Of a stretch of 59,117 bases of DNA, positions 51,710 to 59,117 are shown one piece after another. The stretch is from contig PKRH01000003.1 of assembly GCA_017577565.1 (NCBI GenBank), positions 1-59,117 of the forward strand, read 5' to 3'. Numbering within the stretch: the stretch's first letter is position 1; the number at the start of each line of letters is the position of its first letter. Under the pieces are notes generated by a model, which had not been told where the DNA came from, made no database searches, and saw nothing but the letters and a program-made list of their open reading frames with translations. The translations under genes were made by a program, and so were the position numbers. Origin of the DNA: Thermoanaerobacterales bacterium (GTDB lineage Bacteria; Actinomycetota; Acidimicrobiia; Acidimicrobiales; JACDCH01).

Positions 51710-51780
51710 GTGCACGTCCCGCCGATCGGTCGTCCCGGCCACGCTACGGCCCGGCACCCGTCGCTGTCACACCCCCTGCG

Positions 51781-51786
51781 TAGGGT
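51781..51786 (+). promoter_or_regulatory. Leaderless -10 box (radA)
   Basis: TAGGGT ends eight bases before the radA ATG, with no SD between. Confidence 0.5.
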
Positions 51787-51794
51787 GCGGCGCC

Positions 51795-53186
51795 ATGGCC
51801 CGGGTGAAGACCGTCTTCCGATGCACCGCCTGCGGCGCCGAGGCGCCGAAGTGGGCCGGCTGGTGCTCGGCCTGCGACGCCAGCGGCACCCTGGTCGAGG
51901 AGCTGGTGGCCGCGCCCCGGCAGCCGGGCGCCGGCCTGGTGCGGCCGTCCACGCCCGTGCCGGTGGCCGAGGCGCTCGGCGACGCCACCGAGCCGGTGCC
52001 GACGGGCGACGCCGAGCTCGACCGGGTGCTCGGCGGCGGGCTCGTGCCCGGGTCGGTGACGCTGCTCGGTGGCGAGCCGGGCGTCGGCAAGTCCACCCTG
52101 CTCCTGCAGGCGCTGGCCTCGGTGGCCGAGCGGCGGGCGGCCGCGTGCGGCGGCCGCCGGGCCTCGTGCCTGTACGTCACCGCCGAGGAGTCGGCCCGCC
52201 AGGTGGCCCTGCGGGCCGAGCGGCTCGGCGTGCGCACGCCGTCGCTGTGGCTGGTCGCCGAGACCGCCCTGCCGCACGTCCTCGCCCACCTCGACGCGCT
52301 GGCGCCCGACGTCGTCGTGGTCGACTCCATCCAGACCGTCCACGACCCCGAGCTGGGCTCGGCCCCCGGCTCGGTCGGCCAGGTGCGGGGCTGCGCGCAG
52401 CGGCTGGTGCGCGAGGCCAAGGCCCGCGGCACCAGCGTCGTGCTGGTCGGGCACGTCACCAAGGACGGCGCGCTGGCCGGCCCCCGGGTGCTCGAGCACA
52501 TGGTCGACACGGTGCTCAGCTTCGAGGGCGAGCGCCACCACGCGCTGCGCATGCTGCGGGCGGTCAAGCACCGGTTCGGCGGCACCCACGAGCTCGGCCT
52601 CTACGAGATGGGCGACCGGGGGCTCGTGCCCGTGCCCGACCCCAGCGCCCTGTTCCTGGCCGACCGCCAGCCCGGCGTGCCGGGGTCGGTCGTCGCCCCG
52701 GTGCTCGACGGCCAGCGGCCGCTGCTCGTCGAGGTGCAGGCGCTGGTCGTGCCGAGTGGCGCGCCCTCGCCCCGGCGTACGGCCCAGGGCGTCGACGCCG
52801 GCCGCCTGTCCCAGGTGCTGGCCGTGCTCGAGCGCCACGCCGGGCTCGACCTCGGTCGCTGCGAGGTCCACGTGGCGGTGGCCGGCGGGGTCCGGGTGCC
52901 CGAGCCGGGCGTCGACCTGGCCGTGGCGCTGGCGGTGGCGTCGTCGGCCACCGGGCGGCCCGTGCCGCCCGACCTGGTCACCTGCGGCGAGGTCGGGCTG
53001 GGCGGCGAGGTGCGCCAGGTCCACCGCACCGACCGCCGCCTCGCCGAGGCCGCCCGGCTCGGCTTCACCAGCGCCGTCGTGCCCCGCTCGGCGCCCGAGG
53101 CCCCGGCGGGGATGCGGCTCGTGCGGGTCCGCTCCATCGTCGAGGCGCTGCGCCGGCCCGCGCCCGAGCCGGTGGGCGCGGGCTGA
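51795..53186 (+). CDS. radA: DNA repair protein RadA
   Basis: A 463-residue RecA-related helicase for branch migration in recombination. The N-terminal zinc finger is CTACGAEAPKWAGWCSAC. Walker A is GGEPGVGKSTLLLQAL. The family motif KNRFG reads KHRFG at residues 258-262 here. The C-terminal Lon-protease-like domain (CEVHVAVAGGVRVPEPGVDL) is complete. disA follows, as in many actinobacteria. Confidence 0.96.
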   Translation: MARVKTVFRCTACGAEAPKWAGWCSACDASGTLVEELVAAPRQPGAGLVRPSTPVPVAEALGDATEPVPTGDAELDRVLGGGLVPGSVTLLGGEPGVGKSTLLLQALASVAERRAAACGGRRASCLYVTAEESARQVALRAERLGVRTPSLWLVAETALPHVLAHLDALAPDVVVVDSIQTVHDPELGSAPGSVGQVRGCAQRLVREAKARGTSVVLVGHVTKDGALAGPRVLEHMVDTVLSFEGERHHALRMLRAVKHRFGGTHELGLYEMGDRGLVPVPDPSALFLADRQPGVPGSVVAPVLDGQRPLLVEVQALVVPSGAPSPRRTAQGVDAGRLSQVLAVLERHAGLDLGRCEVHVAVAGGVRVPEPGVDLAVALAVASSATGRPVPPDLVTCGEVGLGGEVRQVHRTDRRLAEAARLGFTSAVVPRSAPEAPAGMRLVRVRSIVEALRRPAPEPVGAG

Positions 53187-53258
53187 GCGGGGGCCGGCCG
53201 CGCGCCGACCGGCGGCGCAGGCGCGCGCTCGCCGACCGGGGGGTCGCGCCCCGCGCAC

Positions 53259-53264
53259 TACCAT
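53259..53264 (+). promoter_or_regulatory. Leaderless -10 box (disA)
   Basis: TACCAT ends six bases before GTG 53271 and nine before GTG 53274. Confidence 0.4.
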
Positions 53265-53270
53265 TGCGGT

Positions 53271-54344
53271 GTGGTGAACCGCCCCAGCCCCGAGCTCCTC
53301 AAGGCGCTCGCGGCCGTGGCCCCGGGGACGCCCCTGCGCGAGGGCCTCGATCGCATCCTGCAGGCCAGCAAGGGTGCCTTGATCGTCATCGGCGACGGGC
53401 CCGAGGTGCTGAACATCTGTTCGGGCGGGTTCCTCCTCGACGCGGCCTTCAGCCCGCAGCGCCTGTCCGAGCTGGCGAAGATGGACGGCGCCATCATCCT
53501 GGCCAGCGACGCCAGCCGCATCGCCCGCGCCAACGTCCACCTGGTGCCCAACCCGAACGTCCCCACGTCGGAGACGGGCACCCGGCACCGCACCGCCGAG
53601 CGCGTCGCCCGGTCCATCGACGTGCCGGTCATCTCGGTGTCCGAGGACATGGCGATCATCGCCGTCTACGTCGGCGACGAGAAGCACCCGCTGGAGTCGA
53701 TCCCCCGCCTCCTCGTGCGGGCCAACCAGGCGCTGCAGACGTTGGAGCGCTACCGCGAGCGCCTCGACGCCGTCACGGCCTCGCTGTCCGCCCTCGAGGT
53801 CGAGGACCTCGTCACGCTGCGCGACGTCGTCCACGTCCTGCAGCGGACCGAGATGGTCCGGCGCATCGCCGACGAGATCAACGCCGACATCGTCCAGCTC
53901 GGCGTGGACGGCCGCCTGGTGGCCCTCCAGCTGGAGGAGCTGATGGGTGGTGTCGAGGACGACCGGCGCCTGGTCATGCTCGACTACTTCACCCCCGAGA
54001 CCGAGTGGCACCTCGAGAACGCCATGGCGGCGCTCAACAACATGAGCACCGAGGAGCTGCTCGACTCCACCGCCGTCGGCTCGACGCTGCACCTGCCCGG
54101 CACCGAGGTCGACCTCGACGCCAGCGTCCAGCCCCGCGGCTACCGGCTGCTGTCCCGCATCCCGCGCCTGCCGGAGGAGATCGTCCACCGCATCGTCCAG
54201 CGGTTCGGCACCCTCCAGAAGATCATGCGGGCGACCGTCGAGGACCTCGACGAGGCCACGGGGGTCGGCCAGGCCCGGGCCCGGGCCATCAAGGAGGGCC
54301 TGTCCCGCCTGGCCGAGTCGAGCATCCTCGACCGCTACAGCTGA
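53271..54344 (+). CDS. disA: DNA integrity scanning diadenylate cyclase DisA
   Basis: A 357-residue protein that makes c-di-AMP from ATP and scans DNA. The DAC domain (residues ~1-145) has the catalytic MDGAIIL and SETGTRHRTAERVARS motifs. A helical linker follows, and the C-terminal helix-hairpin-helix (FGTLQKIMRATVEDLDEATG) binds branched DNA. GTG 53271 or 53274 starts the protein. It is paired with radA, which is known to control DisA activity in some bacteria. Confidence 0.97.
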   Translation: MVNRPSPELLKALAAVAPGTPLREGLDRILQASKGALIVIGDGPEVLNICSGGFLLDAAFSPQRLSELAKMDGAIILASDASRIARANVHLVPNPNVPTSETGTRHRTAERVARSIDVPVISVSEDMAIIAVYVGDEKHPLESIPRLLVRANQALQTLERYRERLDAVTASLSALEVEDLVTLRDVVHVLQRTEMVRRIADEINADIVQLGVDGRLVALQLEELMGGVEDDRRLVMLDYFTPETEWHLENAMAALNNMSTEELLDSTAVGSTLHLPGTEVDLDASVQPRGYRLLSRIPRLPEEIVHRIVQRFGTLQKIMRATVEDLDEATGVGQARARAIKEGLSRLAESSILDRYS

Positions 54345-54349
54345 GGCGG

Positions 54350-54382
54350 GCCCGCCGGCCTCGCCCGCGCCGGCCGGCGGGC
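54350..54382 (+). terminator. disA hairpin terminator
   Basis: An 11-bp stem (GCCCGCCGGCC with its complement) around an 11-base loop, five bases after the disA stop. Confidence 0.65.
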
Positions 54383-54398
54383 GCTAGAACCGGCGGTC

Positions 54399-55055
54399 AT
54401 GCGCATCACCCTGCCGTCCGGCACGGCCGCCGAGATCGCCCGCCCCGAGGGCACGCCCTCCCGTGGGCTGGTCGTCATCCCCGACATCGGCAGCCTCCGG
54501 CCCCTGTTCGACGAGATGGTCGCCCGGCTCGCCGCCGAGAACGGCTGGGTCGTGTGCGCCTTCGACGTGTGGGCGGGGCGCGACGACCTGACGTCGCTGG
54601 AGGACCGGCTGGCGGCCGCCCGCGACCTGGACGACGACCGCGTGCTCGGCGACGCGGTGGCCGCGGCCGACGCCACCGGCGTCGAGCCGGTCGGCGTCCT
54701 CGGTTTCTGCATGGGGGGCATGTACGCCATGAAGGCCGCCGGCACCGGCCGGTTCCACCGGGCGGTGGCCTTCTACGGCATGGCCCGGGTCCCGGAGATG
54801 TGGCGCAGCCCGGGCCAGGGCGAGCCGCTCGACGCCCTCGCCCGCCCCGAGGCCTGCCCGACGCTGCACATCGCCGGCACCGCCGACCCCTGGGTGCCGC
54901 CCGAGGACCTGGAGGCGCTCGAGGCCGCCGGCGTCGAGGTCGTCCGCTACGAGGGCGCCGACCACGGCTTCGTGCACGACCCGAGCCGCCCGGCGCACCG
55001 CCCCGACGACGCCACCGACGCCTGGCGGCGGGCCATCGCCCACCTCTCGGGCTGA
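54399..55055 (+). CDS. Dienelactone hydrolase family protein
   Basis: A 218-residue alpha/beta hydrolase. The nucleophile elbow is GFCMGG with Cys as nucleophile, as in dienelactone hydrolases. The acid is in GTADPWVPPED and the His in GADHGFVHD. There is no signal peptide, so it is cytosolic. The substrate is unknown. TAGAAC (one mismatch to TANNNT) lies eight bases before the ATG. Confidence 0.9.
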   Translation: MRITLPSGTAAEIARPEGTPSRGLVVIPDIGSLRPLFDEMVARLAAENGWVVCAFDVWAGRDDLTSLEDRLAAARDLDDDRVLGDAVAAADATGVEPVGVLGFCMGGMYAMKAAGTGRFHRAVAFYGMARVPEMWRSPGQGEPLDALARPEACPTLHIAGTADPWVPPEDLEALEAAGVEVVRYEGADHGFVHDPSRPAHRPDDATDAWRRAIAHLSG

Positions 55056-55111
55056 CCGGTCCGGGCGGGGTCCCGACCGGCCGGCGCCGCCCCGGCGGGC
55101 CGGGTCGGCCC

Positions 55112-55771
55112 TCAGCGGGCGCGGCGCTCGAGCTCCTCGCGGTTCGTGATCTTGTACCGGCGGTCGGACTGCTCGATCCACCCCAGCCGGACGAAGCTGG
55201 CGATCGCCTTGTTGACCCGCTCGCGCGACGCGCCGACCATCGCCGCCAGCTCCTCCTGCGTGACCGGCAGGGTGAACTCGTCGGCGCCGCCGGCCATCTC
55301 CAGCAGGCGCTTGGCGGTGCGGCCGGTCACGTCGAGGAACACCGTGTCGGCCAGGGCCACGTCCATGCTCCGGAGCCGGCGGGCGAGCAGGGCGACGACC
55401 CCCCACAGCAGCTCCGGCCGGCGCTCGTAGACCTCGCGGATCGGCCCGTAGCCGATCGCCAGCACCTCGGACTGCTCCAGCGCCCGGGCCTCGGCCGTCC
55501 GGCCCTGGTTCTCGAACAGCTGCATCTCGCCGAACAGGTCGCCGGGCTCCATGAGGGCGACGACCGACTCCCGGCCGTCGATCGACCGCTTGGCGATCGC
55601 GATCCGCCCCGACTTGACGATGTAGACGTTGTCGCCGGGGTCGTCCTCGTGGAACAGCACGTCGCCGCGGCGCAGCTCGACGGTGGTGCTGGCGTCCGCG
55701 AGGTGCTGCAGCTCCTGCGTGGAGAGATCGGCGAAGAGGTCGACGTCGGCGAGCAGGTCCGTGGCGCTCAT
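55112..55771 (-). CDS. Crp/Fnr-family transcriptional regulator
   Basis: A 219-residue regulator. The cyclic-nucleotide-binding domain has EDDPGDNVYIVKSGRIAIAK and the binding loop LFGEMQLFENQGRTAEARAL, close to the consensus GE..L....R.A. The helix-turn-helix is VTQEELAAMVGASRERVNKA. This layout is that of the Crp branch. ATG 55771 lies eight bases after a TATCGT box and is preferred to GTG 55774. It is divergent from ispD with about 80 bases between, where mycobacteria have carD. Confidence 0.92.
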   Translation of the reverse strand: MSATDLLADVDLFADLSTQELQHLADASTTVELRRGDVLFHEDDPGDNVYIVKSGRIAIAKRSIDGRESVVALMEPGDLFGEMQLFENQGRTAEARALEQSEVLAIGYGPIREVYERRPELLWGVVALLARRLRSMDVALADTVFLDVTGRTAKRLLEMAGGADEFTLPVTQEELAAMVGASRERVNKAIASFVRLGWIEQSDRRYKITNREELERRAR

Positions 55772-55779
55772 CACACGGA

Positions 55780-55785
55780 ACGATA
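55780..55785 (-). promoter_or_regulatory. Leaderless -10 box (Crp-type gene)
   Basis: TATCGT on the minus strand, ending eight bases before ATG 55771. Confidence 0.45.
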
Positions 55786-55835
55786 ACGACGTGCGCCGCG
55801 GCCGTCCCGACGAGGGGTGCCACCGTGGGTGGCGG

Positions 55836-55841
55836 TAGCCT
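55836..55841 (+). promoter_or_regulatory. Leaderless -10 box (ispD)
   Basis: TAGCCT ends ten bases before the ispD ATG, with no SD between. Confidence 0.5.
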
Positions 55842-55851
55842 CCGGGCCGTC

Positions 55852-56478
55852 ATGGGACGCGTGTGGGCCATCGTGGTCGCCGCCGGGTCCGGGCAGCGCT
55901 TCGGCGGGCCGAAGCAGTACCGCCCGCTCGCCGGCCGGCGGGTGCTCGACTGGTCGCTGGCGGCCGCCGCGGCCGCCGCCGACGGCGTCGTGCTGGTCGT
56001 GCCGCCGGCCGAGGTGGGGCGGCCCGAGCCCGGAGCCACGACGGTGGTCGCCGGGGCCGCCACCCGCTCGGGGTCGGTGCGGGCCGGGCTCGCGGCGGTC
56101 CCGGACGAGGCCGAGGTCGTCGTCGTGCACGACGCCGCCCGGCCGCTGGCCGAGCCCTGCCTGTTCCGGGCGGTCGTCGAGGCGGTCGACGCCGGCGCCG
56201 ACGCCGCCGTGCCCGGGGTGCCGGTGGCCGACACCCTGCGCCGGCGGGAGGGCGGCGTCGTCGACCGCGACGGGCTGGTGGCGGTGCAGACCCCCCAGGC
56301 GTTCCGGGCGGCCGCGCTGCGGGCCGCCCACGCCGGCGAGGGCGAGGCGACCGACGACGCCACGCTGGTCGAGGCCGCGGGTGGCAAGGTGGTCGTCGTG
56401 CCCGGCTCGTCCGCCAACCTGAAGATCACCCGGCCCGACGACCTCGTCGTCGCGGAGGCGTTGCTCGGTGCCCGCTGA
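55852..56478 (+). CDS. ispD: 2-C-methyl-D-erythritol 4-phosphate cytidylyltransferase
   Basis: A 208-residue enzyme of the MEP isoprenoid pathway. It has WAIVVAAGSGQRFGGPKQYR, VVVHDAARPLAEPCLF, VAVQTPQAFRAAALRAAH and TDDATLVEAAGGKVVVVPGS. The end overlaps ispF by 11 bases, so the two are coupled. Confidence 0.96.
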   Translation: MGRVWAIVVAAGSGQRFGGPKQYRPLAGRRVLDWSLAAAAAAADGVVLVVPPAEVGRPEPGATTVVAGAATRSGSVRAGLAAVPDEAEVVVVHDAARPLAEPCLFRAVVEAVDAGADAAVPGVPVADTLRRREGGVVDRDGLVAVQTPQAFRAAALRAAHAGEGEATDDATLVEAAGGKVVVVPGSSANLKITRPDDLVVAEALLGAR

Positions 56479-56956
56479 CCTGCCCCGCATCCGGGTGGGC
56501 CAGGGCTTCGACGTCCACCCGTTCGCGGCGGACCCCGACCGGCCGCTCGTGCTCGGGGGCCTGCGCTTCCCGGGGCGCGGCCTCGCCGGCCACAGCGACG
56601 CCGACCCCGTCGCCCACGCCGTCACCGACGCGCTGCTGGGCGCCGCCGGCCTCGGCGACATCGGCCAGCACTTCCCCGACACCGACCCGGCGCTCGCCGG
56701 CGCCGACTCGATCGAGCTGCTGCGCCGGGCGGTCGCCGACGTGCGCCGCGCCGGGTGGGAGCCGCAGAACGTCGACTGCACGGTCGTGCTCGAGGCGCCG
56801 AAGCTCGCGCCCCGGCGGGACGAGATGCAGCGGCGCCTCGCCGAGGCGGTCGGGGCGCCGGTGACCGTCAAGGGCAAGCGGGCCGAGGGCCTGGGCGCCC
56901 TCGGCCGGGCCGAGGGCATCGCCTGCCTCGCGGTCGCGCTGGTGGTGGCCCGATGA
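56468..56956 (+). CDS. ispF: 2-C-methyl-D-erythritol 2,4-cyclodiphosphate synthase
   Basis: A 162-residue MEP-pathway enzyme. The zinc ligands are in VGQGFDVHPF and the later His of GHSDADPVAHAVTDALLGAA, and DIGQHFPDTDP is also typical. GTG 56468 overlaps ispD. Its ATGA end overlaps the methyltransferase start. Confidence 0.96.
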   Translation: MPADLPRIRVGQGFDVHPFAADPDRPLVLGGLRFPGRGLAGHSDADPVAHAVTDALLGAAGLGDIGQHFPDTDPALAGADSIELLRRAVADVRRAGWEPQNVDCTVVLEAPKLAPRRDEMQRRLAEAVGAPVTVKGKRAEGLGALGRAEGIACLAVALVVAR

Positions 56957-57831
56957 GCCCCCGCCGCGGACGCCGGGGCGCCGGGCGGGCGGCCCGTGCC
57001 CGCCGGACGCCGCCGCCGCCCACCCGGGTCACGACCCCGGGGCGGATCCGACCCGAGCCCACCGGCCGGCGGGGGGCGGCGGCCTCCCGGCGTGGCCTGG
57101 GCGGCGACCAGGTCGAGGGCCGGCAGGCGGTGCGGGAGCTGCTGATCGCCGGGAAGCGGCGGGTCCGGGAGATCTGGATGGTCGATGACGGCGACGACGC
57201 GCCCGTCCTGCGCGACATCCGGGAGCTGGCCGAGGACGCCCGGGTGCCGGTGCGCCAGGTCGGCCGCAGCCGCTTCGCGGCCCAGGCCCGCTGCGAGGCG
57301 CCCCAGGGCGTGCTGGCGCTGGCGGCGCCGCTGCCGGAGCACGACCTGGACGAGCTGGCCGCCGGGCGGGACGGGGAGCCGGCCTTCCTCGTGGCCCTGG
57401 ATCGCATCACCGACCCGGGCAACCTGGGCGCCATCCTGCGCTCGGCCGAGTGCGCCGGCGTCACCGGCGCCGTCCTGCCCCGCCACCGGGCCGTCCACGT
57501 CACGCCGACGGTCACCAAGGCCGCCGCCGGCGCCGTCGAGCACGTGCCCATGGCCATCGTCCCGGGGCTGCCCGCCGCGATCCTGCGGCTGCGCGACCTC
57601 GGCGTCCACGTCGTCGGCCTCGACGCCGCGGCCGACCGCACGCTCTACGACATGACCGGCGCCGACGGGCCGATCTGCCTGGTGCTCGGGTCCGAGGACC
57701 GGGGCCTGTCCCGCCTGGTGCGCGCCCGCTGCGACGAGGTGGTGGCCATCCCCATGCGCGGCGTGCTCGGCTCCCTCAACGTGGCGGCGGCCGCCGCGCT
57801 GGCGTGCTTCGAGGTCGCCCGCCGGCGGTGA
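56953..57831 (+). CDS. rlmB: 23S rRNA/tRNA 2'-O-ribose methyltransferase, RlmB/SpoU type
   Basis: A 292-residue SPOUT enzyme. The first ~50 residues are a basic Arg/Pro-rich extension. A substrate-binding domain (VEGRQAVRELLIAGKRRVRE) follows, then the knot with DRITDPGNLGAILRSAECAG, LVLGSEDRGLSRLVRARCDE and IPMRGVLGSLNVAAAAALAC. Target is inferred as the RlmB G2251 site of 23S rRNA; other 2'-O targets are possible. ATG 56953 overlaps the ispF stop. Confidence 0.9.
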   Translation: MSPRRGRRGAGRAARARRTPPPPTRVTTPGRIRPEPTGRRGAAASRRGLGGDQVEGRQAVRELLIAGKRRVREIWMVDDGDDAPVLRDIRELAEDARVPVRQVGRSRFAAQARCEAPQGVLALAAPLPEHDLDELAAGRDGEPAFLVALDRITDPGNLGAILRSAECAGVTGAVLPRHRAVHVTPTVTKAAAGAVEHVPMAIVPGLPAAILRLRDLGVHVVGLDAAADRTLYDMTGADGPICLVLGSEDRGLSRLVRARCDEVVAIPMRGVLGSLNVAAAAALACFEVARRR

Positions 57832-57841
57832 GCGGGCGGCG

Positions 57842-57915
57842 AGCCCGAGGCGGGGATCGAACCCGCGACCTGACGCTTACAAGGCGCCTGCTCTGGCCAG
57901 CTGAGCTACTCGGGC
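57842..57915 (-). tRNA. tRNA-Thr(TGT)
   Basis: A 74-base cloverleaf on the minus strand. Acceptor GCCCGAG pairs with CTCGGGC, the D stem is GCTC/GAGC, anticodon stem GGCGC/GCGTC has one G-U pair and encloses loop CTTGTAA (anticodon TGT, reading ACA), and the T arm is GCGGG-TTCGATC-CCCGC. CCA is not encoded. Confidence 0.97.
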
Positions 57916-57925
57916 CGGGTCATCG

Positions 57926-57931
57926 ACGATA
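57926..57931 (-). promoter_or_regulatory. Candidate -10 box of tRNA-Thr(TGT)
   Basis: TATCGT on the minus strand, ten bases before the 5' end of the tRNA, as at the other tRNA-Thr gene. Confidence 0.5.
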
Positions 57932-58064
57932 CTGCGCCGCCGCCCGGCTCGGTCACGGATCGGGGGGTGCTTGCATCCCGCCCGGCTCCCGACCACCCTT
58001 GCCAGTGGCGTCCACCGCCGGTGGCGCCGCCGCCGGACACGGCTGCTGAGGAGGCATCCCGCGC

Positions 58065-58610
58065 ATGCAGACGACCGAGCGCCCGCCCACACCCACGTCC
58101 CGGGGCACCAGTCCCGCGCGCGGCGTGCTGCTGGTCGCGGTCGCCGTCATCGTCGGCGTGTTCGTGCTGCGGGCCCTCGACGACACGGGCGCCGGCCCCG
58201 CGGTCGACGTCGTCGACGACGCGACCGAGCAGGGCGAGGCGCCGCCGCCCGAGGAGGAGGGCGGCGAGCAGCCGCCGGCCGGCGAGCAGGAGGAGCAACC
58301 GGCGCCCCGCCCGCCCCAGGAGATCACCGTCCTCGTGGCCAACGCCTCGGGTGTGTCCGGCGCGGCCGCCGCCCAGACCGACGCGATCGCCGGCGGCGGC
58401 TACCAGACCGTCGAGCCGACCAACGCGCCCGAGCATCTCGACGCCACGCAGATCCTGGCGGTGCCGGGGTTCGAGGCCGAGGCCGCGGCGCTGGCCGCGG
58501 CCATCGGGGCACCGGAGGGGGCCGTCCAGCCGATGCCCGACCCGCCGCCGCTCGAGACCCAGGGCGCCCAGCTCGTCGTGCTTCTCGGCCCCGACCTGGC
58601 CGGCGGCTGA
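58065..58610 (+). CDS. LytR C-terminal-domain protein, membrane-anchored
   Basis: A 181-residue protein. One membrane helix (about residues 20-37, GVLLVAVAVIVGVFVLRAL) is followed by a Pro/Glu-rich linker and the LytR_C domain (ITVLVANASGVSGAAAAQTD, then ATQILAVPGFEAEAAAL). Such stand-alone domains are extracytoplasmic and related to the end of LytR-CpsA-Psr wall-polymer ligases; the function alone is unknown. A GAGGAGG site precedes the ATG. Confidence 0.85.
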   Translation: MQTTERPPTPTSRGTSPARGVLLVAVAVIVGVFVLRALDDTGAGPAVDVVDDATEQGEAPPPEEEGGEQPPAGEQEEQPAPRPPQEITVLVANASGVSGAAAAQTDAIAGGGYQTVEPTNAPEHLDATQILAVPGFEAEAAALAAAIGAPEGAVQPMPDPPPLETQGAQLVVLLGPDLAGG

Positions 58611-58640
58611 GGCGCGTGCCGGCGGGCGCGGCCCGGGCGG

Positions 58641-58646
58641 TAGCTT
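58641..58646 (+). promoter_or_regulatory. Leaderless -10 box (otsB)
   Basis: TAGCTT ends seven bases before the otsB GTG. Confidence 0.45.
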
Positions 58647-58653
58647 GCGCCTC

Positions 58654-59117
58654 GTGAGCGACCTGGACGCCGCGCTGACCCCCTTCCGCTCCCGGCCGGG
58701 CGCCTCGGCCGTGGTGGTCGACTTCGACGGCACGCTCGCGCCCATCGTCAACGACCCGGCGGCGGCCCGGCCCGTCGAGGGCTCGACCGAGGTGCTCGAG
58801 CGCCTCGTGGGGCGGTACGCGCTGGTGGCGCTCGTCTCCGGGCGCCCGGTCGAGTTCCTGCGCCCCCTCGTGCCCGACGGCGTCGTGCTGGCCGGCCTCT
58901 ACGGGCTCGAGGTCGTCCGCGACGGCCAGCGCCTCGACCACCCCGGCGCCGGCGCCTGGCGGGAGGTCGTGACCGACGTCGTGCGGTCGTCGATCGACCG
59001 GGGCCCGGCGGGGATGGAGGTCGAGTCGAAGGGCCTGTCGCTGACGCTCCACTACCGCAACCACCCCGAGATCGCCGACGAGGTGCGGGAGTGGGCCCGC
59101 CGGCAGGCGGCCCGCTC
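58654..59117 (+). CDS. otsB: Trehalose-6-phosphate phosphatase (3' end outside window)
   Basis: The first ~154 residues of a HAD-type phosphatase. The nucleophile motif is VVVDFDGTLAPIVNDP and the second motif LVALVSGRPVEFLRPLV. The insert YGLEVVRDGQRL and VESKGLSLTLHYRN are typical of OtsB. It would make trehalose from trehalose-6-phosphate. The rest lies beyond the window edge, and no otsA is seen here. Confidence 0.9.
   Translation, partial: MSDLDAALTPFRSRPGASAVVVDFDGTLAPIVNDPAAARPVEGSTEVLERLVGRYALVALVSGRPVEFLRPLVPDGVVLAGLYGLEVVRDGQRLDHPGAGAWREVVTDVVRSSIDRGPAGMEVESKGLSLTLHYRNHPEIADEVREWARRQAAR

Noticed and set aside
50159..55786. An 1875-codon open frame on the plus strand across the propeller gene, radA and disA
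   Set aside because: It crosses several real genes on both strands in the wrong frame and has only low-complexity Arg/Gly/Ala sequence.
57842..57915. tRNA-Thr(TGT) considered as an integration (att) site
   Set aside because: No integrase, direct repeat of the tRNA 3' end or composition change is seen nearby.

Overview
The window is about 59 kb of very GC-rich DNA (I estimate above 70% G+C) with strongly GC-biased third codon positions. It carries actinobacterial marker genes: a SigR-type ECF sigma factor with its zinc anti-sigma factor, ClpC, DisA, DUF3039, DUF2520, a DUF4032 protein and dynamins of the IniA/IniC type. Gene content and the frequent leaderless promoters fit an Actinomycetota chromosome, most likely class Acidimicrobiia; the class is an inference. 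No phage, insertion sequence, CRISPR array or replication origin was seen. Density is high, with about 58 protein genes, two tRNA-Thr genes and no gene-free stretch above 300 bases.

Positions 1-6409, all on the minus strand, hold an iniBAC-like envelope-stress locus. Two proteins begin with an IniB-type N-terminal region; they are followed by an IniA-like dynamin, an IniC-like dynamin and a membrane-anchored FecR-like protein cut by the window edge. Each iniB-like gene has its own promoter, with the same 16-base box at the same distance from the -10 element, and ends in a perfect 11-bp hairpin. This is the most interesting system in the window.

Positions 6576-11258 hold topA, tmk, holB and tRNA-Thr(CGT). 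Positions 11324-18402 hold accessory genes: a frameshifted PH-domain gene, a surface HNH nuclease, a lipoprotein, a Tat-exported phosphoesterase, a DUF4032 kinase-like protein and a DUF4015 glycosidase-like protein. Positions 18442-25088 carry the SigR/RsrA pair, a sugar transferase, and a small membrane protein, metalloprotease, tilS, hpt and ftsH in a row.

Positions 25109-37066 are a cofactor supercluster: folE, folP, a pseudophosphatase, folB, folK, a DUF2520 protein, panC, panD and nadB, then nadC, coaX and lysS. Most joints are 4-base GTGA or CTGA overlaps, indicating translational coupling. It makes folate, pantothenate/CoA and NAD precursors.

Between lysS and clpC, where mycobacteria keep lsr2, lie about 9.5 kb of other genes (37082-46373). 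They include a CLC channel/MarR operon with twin palindromic operators, a lipoprotein serpin, a DUF4915 beta-propeller, an MFS transporter with a SigR-like promoter, and a polyprenyl synthetase. Then come clpC, an LppM-like lipoprotein, a seven-repeat FG-GAP lipoprotein, radA, disA, a dienelactone hydrolase, a Crp-type regulator, ispD, ispF, an rlmB-like methyltransferase, tRNA-Thr(TGT), a LytR_C protein and a truncated trehalose-phosphatase gene.

Many genes start 6-10 bases downstream of a TANNNT hexamer with no Shine-Dalgarno sequence, which suggests widespread leaderless transcription. I used this pattern to settle several start codons.
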